Of a stretch of DNA of 40,000 bases, positions 1 through 10,094 are shown one piece after another. The notes beneath the pieces were generated by a model. The model was not told the DNA's origin. It did not search any database and was given only the letters and a program-made list of their open reading frames with translations. This DNA comes from Chondrilla cf. caribensis. Its lineage: Eukaryota; Porifera; Demospongiae; Chondrillida; Chondrillidae. The stretch spans positions 1,274,547 through 1,314,546 of the forward strand of contig OZ026561.1 of assembly GCA_964020155.1 (NCBI GenBank). Direction: 5' to 3'. Made by a program: the position numbers and the translations under genes. Each line of letters opens with the position of its first letter. Position 1 is the first letter of the stretch.

Positions 1-166
1 CCTGTGATGTGACCCAGGGGAACTATGAATGAGTGGCTTCACAGCTTATTACAATGTGGTGTGACCCTTAATTATGAATGATATACTCAAAAGTTACCTT
101 TTAAGCTAGTCTATTTCAACTGTTGCCTATGGTAAGTCAGTGTAGCATACATAGTGTGTGCATGTG

Positions 167-229
<63 letters not shown>

Positions 230-959
230 ATGCACATTAAAAATGAGACACGGTCCTCCATTGACAAACAATGCTCACTGGTTCCACACAACTAAGAAAT
301 TACTGTGTATCTCTGCCACCAATTATTGCACCTTACAATATGTACAGTTCTTACATTTATGTTACTGACAATAATAATCATTATAAGTTACAATGTTATG
401 GACATTGATCACAGGCAGACACCTGCCAAGTATCTGCTTCTATGTTGAGCTGCTTAATTGTTCGGAGTCTTGGGGTCTCAGTAAGTTGATGGGTGAATTG
501 CAATGTTTCTTGGTCCTACAGTCAATGTATGACTAGGACTTGCTCCTACCAACAGCAAACCGGTACTAGGGACTTTTCTACCTGGTTAGCTGTTTCTATG
601 TTTTCGACCTTGATATCTTGTTAGTGTCAGTGGTGAATTGCTAGTGATTCAGACATAATTATATATAACAATTGTACTGTCAATTTGTATTTGTACATTC
701 AGTACACGCAGTACATACAGTACATACATATTGTGTAGAATGTACGTATGCACTCATACATAAGTGATACTCACATCTGGGATGCTCGTTAACCTTGTCC
801 ATGAACTACTAGTCAAATTCAGCACCATCATCTCCTCTCGAGGATAGTTCTCCAACTAACAGTGATAAACCAGTCATCGTTGAGAGGTACATAGGGTGAA
901 CACCTCAGACAGTACACAGCACTTTGTACACATAATCCACACACCACTTTGTGTAACAG
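1..959. other. Left-edge non-coding region with duplicated segments
   Basis: I see no supported gene here. Positions 1-110 resemble 2553-2650 (both contain a stretch around GAATGAGTGGCTTC or AAATGAGTGGCTTC, followed by tatgaat), and a weaker relative lies just before the gene 4 TATA box near 26375. Positions about 560-690 resemble 2010-2130. These look like locally duplicated upstream DNA of the gene array. The ORF spanning 123-368 is only a translation of the (TG)n run. Confidence 0.5.
170..227. repeat. (TG)n microsatellite
   Basis: An uninterrupted TG dinucleotide run of about 58 bp, read directly from the sequence. No gene context is evident around it. Confidence 0.95.
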
Positions 960-1356
960 ACACACTGCTCAGTATAACTGGCACACTGCTCAGTATAACT
1001 GGTACACTGCTCAGTATAACTGGTACATTGCTCAGTATAACTGACACCCTGTTCAGTATAACTGGTACACTGCTCAGTATAACTGGTACATTGCTCAGTA
1101 TAACTGACACACTGCTCAGTATAATTGAGACACTACTTTGTGTAAATGGTATACTGCTCAGTATAACTGACACTTCTCAGTATATCCGATGCACTGCTCT
1201 ATGTAACTGGTACACTGGTACAATTGACACACTGCTCAGTATAATTAACACCTTGTTCAGTATAACTGGTACACTGCTCAGTATAACTGGTACACTGCTC
1301 AGTAAAACTGGTACATTGCTCAGTATAACTGGTACACTGCTCAGTATAACTGGTAC
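960..1356. repeat. 21-bp minisatellite
   Basis: Imperfect tandem array with a 21-bp unit close to ACTGCTCAGTATAACTGGTAC, with a few degenerate units around 1130-1230. Because 21 is a multiple of three, the array is open in frames on both strands and gives repetitive Leu-Ser-Ile-Thr-Gly-Thr style ORFs (896-1411 plus strand, 874-1173 and 1177-1578 minus strand). Those ORFs have no splice or start context and are by-products of the repeat. Confidence 0.93.
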
Positions 1357-2780
1357 AACAATGCATAAAATGACAAGAAATAATTCCTTCCCCACAAGCC
1401 TCATGCTGTAGGCAGTAAAGAGAATATCAATGATATTACACAATGCTGTGTCATAAAGCGTTAAGTCACAAACAACTATAGCTAGTCTAACAACCCGAAT
1501 TCTCTGCAATCCCTGTAGAAATAGTACACATGTATTAGATAATAATATTATACATTCATTCTTATAGTGGAGTTTCACCTCTCCATCAACCTTAAATTAC
1601 AAGCCTAATCATACATTGAACATCAAAACACATACTTTACAGTACCTACAAAACCCCGTGTTGATCAACATAATCTTGTCTTCCTTGACACTCATTTAGG
1701 CTGAATATTACTGCATTTGGATATGGCAGGCTATGCAATGATGATAGTTTATTTCAAGGGTTGTATGTGCCATGCAGAAAGCATGTGTGTGACTAGCCTA
1801 CCAACATGGTCTTGAGCCATTTGAGATGTCAATCAAATAGGGTGTGACAATTATGAAATTTCATACAGATATAACATTTCAAAGTAAAATATCATAGTGG
1901 AATAGCAGTATGTTGAATTCTGACTGCTCCACATCGTGATACCTTGAGAGAGTGAATGATATATTCACCAGCACCAGCAACCCTTGAAGTGTTACTACAT
2001 GCAGGGTACTCTTCTACCAGTTTTAGCTGTTTCCATGTTTTCAACTTTGCATGATCTCTTGTGAGTATTAGCGAGTTGATTGGTGAGTTGTAGATGTTTA
2101 AGACATAACTATACCTGACAAATGTGTTGTTGATCTGTATTCACTACTGTTACAGTAGCATGACTCATAAAATACTATTAAAGGGAGCTTTTCAAACAAG
2201 TAATTCGAGTTCAAAAACTTGTAGGGCTGCCACCCCCCCAAATTCGAATTACTTGGGAATCTTTCATAGGTTTGAAAGAAGCTTCAATGAAGTTTTTATG
2301 TTTGGCAAAGCAACAAATGAATTATGGCCCAATTTCTAATTTTCCGTGTTGAAATCGACCAACTTTCTTCATGCAATATATATTATAATATAAGTTCATT
2401 GCTGTCGTTATGCGTGGAAGCACATAATATAATATATATCGGACGAGCATTACATACCGGACATTGAAATTAAAATAATAAAAAAGAACCAAGTTATGTG
2501 AGATGTGACTTGTAAAGTCTGTGAAAGTTAAGCTGAAACCCCACAGAATCAACTCCCTGTGAGGTGACGTATAGGACCTATAAATGAGTGGCTTCGCAGC
2601 CTATCACAACGTAATGTGACCCTCAACTATGAATATCATACTTATACAGATATGTTATGCAGTACGAATTTAACTATATTCATTGAATAGCTTGTTTTTA
2701 TTTTTTTATAGAACGGGAACAAGTTGTCTGTGAGAAGTTCAGGGAATTTTCTGAGTCAAAGATTATGTCACACAAATCTA
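1357..2780. other. Non-coding upstream region of gene 1
   Basis: No convincing gene. It contains duplicated segments (about 2010-2130 resembling 560-690; 2553-2650 resembling 1-110). Positions about 2190-2385 hold a repeat that recurs near 14750-14905 in intron 7 of gene 2, recognisable by the shared ACTTGGGA-TCTTT and CAATTT-TAATTTTCC-like words. Around 2197-2255 there is a short inverted repeat (CAAGTAATTCGA against TTCGAATTACTTG). Confidence 0.45.
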
Positions 2781-2793
2781 TTAGTCCACAGTC

Positions 2794-2801
2794 TATAAAA
2801 G
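2794..2801 (+). promoter_or_regulatory. TATA box of gene 1
   Basis: TATAAAAG, 79 bp upstream of the gene 1 start codon. Its flank (GTCTATAAAAGA) matches the gene 4 TATA context and differs from the CCAGTATAAAAGACC context shared by genes 2 and 3. A TATA box at the same place in all four paralogues supports it as the core promoter. Confidence 0.75.
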
Positions 2802-2872
2802 ACAGCCCTGTAGGTTGGCCTCTTCATAAGAATTTGCCAACAGTTACTATATAAGTTACTCAGAGGGGAGAA

Positions 2873-5800
2873 ATGATTTCAACGCTATGTTTGGCTATCG
2901 CAGTGATTTTCTGTGGGTTGTCTTCTGCAGGAGCTCAGCAAATCAATGGGTGAGTTGAACAGCTGCGTAGTAATGGTACAAACCACTTGGTGATGGATAG
3001 TCAAGAATTTATCCATGTTCCATTCACTGCACACTCAATATAATCCCACTTAGGGCTTCTATGTAGAGTAGGAAATCGTAAAACCTTATTCAGTTTTGCA
3101 CGTACATTATACCTTGTTCAACAGACAAAGGATATATATTCTGTTTTATTGTAGATGTGATCTATGCACTCGTCAAGTACCTTATCAGGTGCGTCTGGGT
3201 CGCCAGGTCTCCTATTCTGTATCAACAACTGCTGCACGTGAGACATGCACCAGAAGTTCTTGGGGAAGGAGGAGATGTAGCACAGTGTAAGCAGACACAC
3301 GATGTTAGGCACTGTTACATGTACCTTCTGTAACTGTACACTGCATGACACCAACTATGAGATCAGCTATGTATATACACAAAATAATATATATACTGTA
3401 CTCCAAATGTGGTCAGGTTCTTCATAGCTATAATAGATGCAGTCACTGCATTCCAAGAAAATTAATATTATGATTGCGACTATAATAATTGGTAATATTC
3501 ATTTTTATACTTCTTCTAATGAGCTAGTTATTATGTTGGATCGCCCTCAAGAAGATATCGCACACAATACTACTATGTGACAAGATACTGGACAATGAAC
3601 TACTGCTGTGTTGACAGTCCTTCTAGTGAGTGAATGTTCAAAACTCTATGGATCTGAACTTCGTACGTAAAGAAATTTGTCTATTTCAGATTTGATTATG
3701 GAGGGACAGATTAAACTTGTTGGCGGCCCGACATTGAATGAAGGTCGACTGATGATAAACTACAAACAGTATTATGGAGCAGTGTGTGATGATAGATTTG
3801 ACACCCACGATGCAAACACGGTATGTCATCAGCTGGGATTTGCCGGACAAGAGAATATTACAGGTTGTTGTCCCTATGGGAGAAGAAGCTGTGGTGATAT
3901 CTGGTTGGATGAGCTGGGATGTAGCTCACGAGATGTCTGGTTGGCCAACTGCACTCACCGAGGATGGGGAGTGGAGGACTGTCATCCCGGTGAAGAGATT
4001 GGAGTGAAATGCAAACGTGAGTCCAAGGTTTTCACTTGTCGAATAAGACAGTTAGACCTGTTATTTAAAGTTCAAGAAATTATTAATTACATATTCGATT
4101 AGCACTGGTATGATAATAATAATATTTTATTTTAGCAAGCTTGAATCTCCGTTTATCTGGTGGCAAGCATCCCTTTGAAGGTCGAGTGGAGCAGTACTAT
4201 GCTGGAACATGGGGTACTGTCTGTGATGATGGGTGGGACTTGAATGATGCTAAAGTCGTCTGTAGACAACTTGGTTTGGGAGAAGCAGCGAATGCTAAAG
4301 GAGGTGCCTATTTTGGTCAAGGACGAGGCTACACAATGCTCTCAAATGTTGACTGCATTGGTCATGAATCAGCTCTTGGGTGGTGCCTACATTCTGGATG
4401 GAGGGGGAGGACCTATTCTCATTCTAAAGATGCTGGTGTTATCTGTCAAGGTAGTGACATTAAAATCCTGTGAAATCAAGTATGAAAGGCAATAATATTT
4501 TATTCATTTATACTATACCAATTTGATCAGCAATGTGTGGGAACATGTATATATGAGTATACAGGACATAATGATTGGGTATGTATGATGTTTGACCGAT
4601 CATATCCACTTTTTTCCCTGCAATATGACAGGTCCTGTTCCAGAGAATTTCATAGCCATTCACATTGGACAGAAGTCACTGAACTTCACCTTTAACCTTC
4701 CAAAACAACTTCAATTCACTGATGTTGTCAAAGAATACAGAGTTGTCTTCAGTCCTCTATCAACACAACCCGAAGGACCACGTACACACTTGACACATGC
4801 TACAATTACTCCCACCAATCCTAAAAGTATCAAACCTCAGTTCACCATGACTGGCTTGAGTCCTTGTACAAGATACGCCTTCAAAGTTGCAGTAGTGGCC
4901 TCCAGAGTGGCTGGGGGAACTGGACCATTCAGTGATTCTGTGACTGTTTCAACTGCACAAGAAGGTTAGTTTGCTGGCTGTATTGGCCATTACCACATGG
5001 AGAAAATGCTGGTTTCATTCAATTAAGTAAGATGAGAACAGTAGTTACACAGTATCTGTTATAATGTGGGATTATCAAAATAGAAACACAATAATGTTTC
5101 AATAGTGATCCATACTCAATGAAACTAATAAATTCCTTTGTGTATAAAGTTAACACATGCTCCCAGGTGTGAAAGAAATATAGAGTTATTTTGTTCTGTC
5201 TTCATTATCTGCTAGGCACATAAAGGAAACTGCTATAGTGTATATATATAATGTTATATGTACGTAGTGCTGAACAATAGTATTGATATTGCAATTATTG
5301 CTATTACATTAAAATTGTCATTATAATAGCAATAGATAGATAGTGCACTTGGCCCTATCATGAAAGAAACATCTTAACCAACCAATAACTCACAACTCAC
5401 TTTTGGCATCTGCAATTGCAGACAAACAGAAAGAACACTACTCCAAGGTTATCGCATTGATCCGAGTCAGAATCTCCTTTGCCTTGCTAAGATCAACCCT
5501 AATGGCAATCCGTGGCACTAGATCTTTACACAAGAAAGCCCACATCACCACTCTAATTGAAAACTCTTCCATTGCACTCATAGAGGCAATGGTCACGGCT
5601 TAAATCTATACACCGAAGTGTATCTACTTTTTCTTTAATTGTAATATATATGCTATTATTATAATAATAATACTGTTGATCTTAACCAACCAATAACCCT
5701 AAGCCTAGTACATCTGCTTCCAACTAGCATTCATCCTGAGTGTTTTGTAAGGACAGAAAGTCTTAAATGTACCCGTTCCATGCATTTTCAAATTTCCATT

Positions 5801-7090
5801 CACTGACCTTCAATTAAATCGTTCCAATTTAGTCTAAATCTGTTGTAACTGTATGTTACAACCATTCTTGGTGCACATATTATGCTTTTCAACATAATAT
5901 GTACACCGATAGTGACTACAGTGATGAATTGTGAAATAATAACTCTTTCCCTACTTCTCTTAAATCTAGTTCCTGCTCGTGTTTATTCTTTCTCTGGACA
6001 TTCTGTGAATTCAAGCTGCATTGAGCTGGCAATGTTACCTCCCACCATGACTGGCTGTGATGCGATCAGCTATTATGAGCTGTCGTACCAATCTTTGTCT
6101 GGAGGAGATGGTGGCTTCAATGTCAGCAAGACCCTCACTATCTTGTCTCCAGTTGCTAATAATAAAATATTTGTGTGTGGATTGAGGGTCAACATCCTCT
6201 ACAATTTTGCAATAGCAGCAGTCAATGAAGCGGGAAAGGGACCCACCACTGCCATACGGATCTACCACTATGACCCAAGTTCCAGGTGAAATGTGTCTGT
6301 GCAATGGACATATGCATAACATGTACATGCATGTATATGCTTATAATGCTTCACTATATTATATTCTCTTCATAATACAACAATGTAGGAAACATATAAC
6401 ATAATAATTAATTGATTAATTAAGCTATAGAATTACCCAATTAATTAATGGAAAATCTTTTTCTATACGTTGATAGTTATTCCCTGCATTCCATTAGATT
6501 GTTCATTAGTTACTAGTCTAAGAGTGTTGTATGTCTAATGTTAAGGTAACTTTAATCATAAAAACTATGCTAATCAATGATTCACTATCTATACAACTCA
6601 CAGCCTCTCTTGATCACAGGTAACTTCATACCTATACTGTATCTATCTATTATAGTATGCATATTTTCTTATTATAATTGTGTGATTTTATTCTCTGACT
6701 CACTAATTTGTGGAAATCTGCATTTGGATAGCAATAAATTATTTATTAATATATTTTCCTAAAAAACAAACTACACAAATGATGTAACAATGTACAGCTG
6801 TAATGATTCCAGGATAATTTTATTCCAAATAAAATAATAATTCCTAATAAAATGCAAATTGCCATGTATAAGTATTATTAATTTTGTTAATTTGCTAAAT
6901 ACATGCTTCCCACAAAAATCTCTACTGTAACAGTAAATGTACCAAAATTTAACGTTCATTTTAACCATTCTGGATATTGTGTATATACACATAATATTAT
7001 GTATAAAGTTACAAACTGACAAGGAACATTGTCTTGTATTGTCATGTAATATTTCATGCATATTTCTTCTTCAACTGCAGTGGGAAGTGA
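2873..7090 (+). CDS. Gene 1: secreted Arg/Tyr-repeat, SRCR x2, FN3 x2 protein
   Basis: Exons 2873-2949, 3155-3286, 3552-3625, 3690-4016, 4136-4450, 4632-4964, 5970-6285 and 7081-7090 join in phase (GT-AG throughout) to a 527-residue product. Residues 1-22 are a signal peptide ending near AGA-QQ. About 26-69 are Arg-rich, starting CDLC. About 70-94 are Tyr/Arg-rich, ending YCC. SRCR1 is about 95-203, SRCR2 204-308, FN3-1 309-419 and FN3-2 420-524. SRCR1 has three extra cysteines (TGCCPYGRRSCG). SRCR2 has TYSH where the paralogues have TCSH or TCPH, so a core cysteine is missing. NxS/T glycosylation sites occur in SRCR1 and FN3-2. The last exon gives S-G-K-stop; reading through the exon 7 donor would stop at once. 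A possible ATTAAA poly(A) signal is near 7292. SRCR and FN3 domains bind extracellular ligands; the specific role is unknown. Domain calls are firm; exon 8 is the least certain. Confidence 0.85.
5345..5603 (+). pseudogene. Retroelement RT-like protein fragment in gene 1 intron 6
   Basis: A reading frame open from just after a TGA near 5358 to the stop at 5603 encodes a segment with ADKQKEHYSKVIALIR, then RISFALLRSTLMAIRGTRSL. From memory, this resembles the C-terminal part of reverse-transcriptase-like proteins that are abundant in sponge and cnidarian genomes (pattern F-[AS]-LLRSA-MC-RG-RS). No RT catalytic motifs are present, so this is at most a tail fragment. It lies wholly inside intron 6 of gene 1 on the same strand. 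The family assignment is recollection, not a search result. Confidence 0.45.
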
Positions 7091-7497
7091 TCCACCAGTG
7101 TGTGCTCCATCATGATCAAGTGTGCATTCATATTTCTTTCATAGATAACCGATAGTTATCATAGACAAGTATTATTGTAATAATAGTGATAGCCTTACGT
7201 AGTGCATAGTATTACATATTTGCTGAGTGTGTACTAGCTTAATGCACATATTCCTTGTATCATGATGCTCCAAAATTAAGCGTGAACATTCATTAAATTG
7301 CAATCAATTGCATACTCTAATTTGTTACTATGACTGTCATAATAGCGCTAATGGTCAGAGTATAAACACACAAAATGCAGTTTATACAATGGTGGCATCG
7401 AAATAGGGGCAACTGGGGCGACTTTGGACACCCCACTTCTTTAGTACAGCTCCTGGGGACCAGTATTTCTTATTTTACAACCATTATATACATATTT

Positions 7498-7505
7498 GTT
7501 TCTCT

Positions 7506-7542
<37 letters not shown>

Positions 7543-7551
7543 CAGAGAAAA
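7498..7551. repeat. Small foldback with (AT)n core
   Basis: GTTTCTCTGAGATATA followed by an AT run and TATATCAGAGAAAAC. The two ends are reverse complements over about 13 bp, so the segment can fold as a hairpin. It lies inside the larger inverted-repeat element and is probably a nested insertion or replication-slippage product. Confidence 0.7.
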
Positions 7552-7608
7552 CAAAAGGAAAAGTCAACCTAATAGTACAACATTAAAGTTTAACACACAA
7601 ATATGTCA

Positions 7609-7851
7609 TTAGTCCTCAAAATCAATTGAGACAGAATCATATTGTAGTGCTCCTTGAACTGCCATTATGTTGCCTTGTTGCACAGTGACTGACATGACTG
7701 ACAGTCTCTGAATGAGGTGCTGATATGCCAATGGGTTCCTTGATTGGCTGCAGAGATGGCTAGCAATTCGTGTCAGGAATTGCAGAGACTTGGTGCCAAA
7801 AACATCCGTAGTTTCCTCTGCAACTGGTGCAATGACATGTGTTGATTGCAA
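7609..7851 (-). pseudogene. Mobile-element protein fragment inside the inverted-repeat element
   Basis: An 80-codon minus-strand frame contains HVIAPVAEETTDVFGTKSLQ, and later LIQRLSV, VTVQQGNIMAVQGAL. The L-x-QRLSV-x-x-QxGN pattern resembles the end of repetitive-element proteins common in invertebrate genomes; this is recollection, not a database hit. The frame has no splice or promoter context and is flanked by the inverted-repeat arms, so it looks like cargo captured by the element or its internal relic. Confidence 0.35.
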
Positions 7852-8004
7852 GCGTTGATTATGTAATTACTTTTCTCTGTGGATTAAAATTAAATAATAC
7901 TGGTGCTGTACTAAAAAGTGGGGCATCTGAAGTCGCCCAAGTTGCCCCTATTCTAACACCACTGAATTTATACATTATGTACTTAATAATAACAAAAAAA
8001 ATTA

Positions 8005-8090
8005 TTATCGTGATTTCCATTCTCCTCTGCTGTGGGAAATGATCCACCTGTGTGTGCAACATCATGATTATGTGTGAACGCATGTTTCAC
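8005..8090 (+). pseudogene. Relic second copy of the terminal exon
   Basis: The sequence GTGGGAAATGATCCACC at 8032-8048 and its flanks (ATTTCCATTCTCCTCT before, TGTGTGCAACATCATGAT after) closely match the terminal exon regions at 7081 and especially 31773 in gene 4 (TTTCCATTCTTCC, GCGGGAAATGATCCACG). There is no AG directly before it, so it probably cannot be used as an exon. It implies that the 3' end of a unit was duplicated downstream of gene 1, next to the inverted-repeat element. Confidence 0.6.
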
Positions 8091-8699
8091 ATTTTGCATG
8101 AACAAACAAGACATTATACCTGTAATAGTTGATCATTATTGCATGCCATATACGTACACTGGGTGTTATATACATACGTATGTACATCAAAATCAATGCA
8201 TATAATTGTGTGTATATACCAGGTATTACTAACATAGCTGCATGTTATTAGCTGTTACATGTATACATGGATTTTAATCTTTATAGTGATTTTTGCATGT
8301 CATATATTAATTCTTATTCAGGATCTGATGTTATCAAAAATTAATAGTGATATTAATAAAATTAATATATTAAGTTAGAGTAAATTCCGACTATATAGTA
8401 ATCAGTTCAATTCCTATAATTATAATAGTGGGTATTTATATAAGTTTATCGTTCAAATTCAACTTATCAATTAACAGTTCAATTATTAGACATTACATGA
8501 TTGATAATTTAATGAGCAGTGCATACCAGGGTACATGACACATACGCGTATGGAACAGTAACAGGAATATTATAGCTGCTAAGTACCACTGGGCCTTACT
8601 CATGGGTGAGGGTTCGTGTTGAGCAAACTTTCCAGACCTAGCTGGAGACTATAATAATATTATTCAAATTATAAAACACTCCTCATCTATAGTTGTAGC

Positions 8700-9350
8700 T
8701 TATAACTGTATGTTGAGCATATTGGGATTGGGGTGGAATTGTTCCTTTGAAGCAGTGACACTAGTTAGCCTTATAATTTCAATCCATTCAGAAATGAAAT
8801 GACTTCTAGAAGCTGACCTGTTGCAATAAACACACTTATACACTAATTGATTCCCATCACTAGTTTGGATTGCTATTAGCAGTGCTAGTGCTTCCATGTA
8901 AAAGTATGGATGTGTACTATCATAACAGGTAGGTATGCCCTATTGAGAGATGAATGTCAGTATTTCTGTAAATCAAATGTCACAGACTGATAATCTAAGT
9001 GTATGGGTTTTGTTAAACCAATTTTCTAGTACAGTATTCACTACATGTATGCATGCATGTATACATCATGCATTGGTACATACATACCTAATGTTCTGGT
9101 GTATTGCATACCATGCAGTGACTGTTGTATGTACCCAAGCAAATAATTTCATGAAAAGCCTCAAAGACCACCGGCCAGACAACTAGCTAGCCTCATAATT
9201 TCAATCCATTCAGTAATGAAACGACTTCTAGGGTTCCAGAAGCTGACCTGTTGCAATAAACACACTTACACACTAATTGATTCCCATCACTAGTTTGGGT
9301 TGCTATTAGCAGTGCTAGTGCTTCCATGTATAAAGTACTGACCACACCAC
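8700..9350. repeat. Duplicated intergenic segment (two copies here, third at 17690-17915)
   Basis: Positions about 8755-8935 and 9188-9345 share long near-identical stretches (GAAGCTGACCTGTTGCAATA, then ACTAATTGATTCCCATCACT, then GTGCTAGTGCTTCCATG). A third, more diverged copy lies at about 17690-17915. On the minus strand each copy opens with MEALAL or EALALV, then SDGNQL and CNRSAS, but frames break differently in each. It is most likely non-coding unit DNA carried along with the tandem gene duplication. Confidence 0.7.
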
Positions 9351-9863
9351 CATATAATCAATGCCCTTGAATTGATTTTGCAGAAACCGCGGGGAAGCTT
9401 TGTACAGACTGCTCTCTGATTGCTCTCTACGTACATCATTATAATTATCATATACCACTGCTACCAAATGCTATGCAATAATTGTATGTGATTGTATATT
9501 ATAGTACTAAGCTTCTTGCAGTATGTAGGACATAATGTTATATACATGCAATATGATTCAGACAATACCTATTCAGTGGTGACTATTTTCATTGGGGCAA
9601 ACTAAGGCTTATTCACACTTAAATTGAATAGTAAAACCTGCCTAATACTTACATACATATATCAACATCAATGATCTGGTTTTACTCATGTAAATCAATG
9701 CATAGTGGCCACCATCTGCTCTTGGAGAACCATCATTGTATATGTAGGCTTATTGGGACACGCCCACAAGCCTTCACAAGTGTTATTTTTCATGAATGAC
9801 GATTTGTGGACCAGCAAGGAGAAGATATGTTGGTAAATGTTTGTCTAGACTGTCTATCTATGT

Positions 9864-10094
9864 TTGTCTATTGCAATGGAACTGCCAATCCTGCTCCATG
9901 CAGTCTACATCCCACTAATTTGGATAGTATGCCCTGTCTTAGGTTTTGTGCTTTCGCTGATAGTCTTTGTTGGCGTTCTTTTCACTATAGACGGGTTTTT
10001 TTGTGCGCAAATGTTATACCTTGACCATATGCGTACATACATCTACACCAGTAGAATCAGGAAAGCTATCTCTTCCACACTGTACAGAAGCTGA
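9864..10094 (+). CDS. Possible small single-pass membrane protein (uncertain)
   Basis: A 76-codon ORF holds one long hydrophobic stretch (YIPLIWIVCPVLGFVLSLIV, continuing with FVGVLFTI) followed by a basic, Tyr/Arg-containing tail (TSRIRKAISSTLYRS). An AG acceptor-like site just before the hydrophobic segment (CTCCATGCAG, ending at 9903) would also let it be a membrane exon of something upstream. I see no equivalent in the other three units and no family resemblance. AT-rich DNA yields chance hydrophobic ORFs, so this may be nothing. Confidence 0.18.
   Translation: MSIAMELPILLHAVYIPLIWIVCPVLGFVLSLIVFVGVLFTIDGFFCAQMLYLDHMRTYIYTSRIRKAISSTLYRS

Larger units (their letters stand above)
7388..7966. 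mobile_element. Non-autonomous element with ~80-bp terminal inverted repeats
   Basis: The left arm (about 7389-7482: ATAGGGGCAACTGGGGCGAC, then CCCCACTTCTTTAGTACAGC) is the imperfect reverse complement of the right arm (about 7880-7964, whose reverse complement carries ATAGGGGCAACTTGGGCGAC and CCCCACTTTTTAGTACAGC). The arms span roughly 80-90 bp and enclose about 400 bp. Inside are an AT-cored foldback (7498-7551) and a minus-strand coding fragment (7609-7851). The exact ends and target duplication are not resolved by eye. Confidence 0.75.

Noticed and set aside
896..1411. ORFs of 100-170 codons on both strands with Leu-Ser-Ile-Thr-Gly repeats
   Set aside because: They are translations of a 21-bp minisatellite, open on both strands because the period is a multiple of three. 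No start, splice or promoter context.
3774..4007. Second-frame and minus-strand ORFs inside the SRCR exons (also at 4244, 12299, 12661, 20302, 20699, 29393, 29544)
   Set aside because: They overlap conserved SRCR exons in another frame and recur only because the SRCR exons are themselves conserved between copies.
9806..10024. A cysteine-rich 72-codon ORF overlapping the hydrophobic ORF
   Set aside because: No repeat, signal or family pattern. It is a shadow of, or chance overlap with, the hydrophobic frame.
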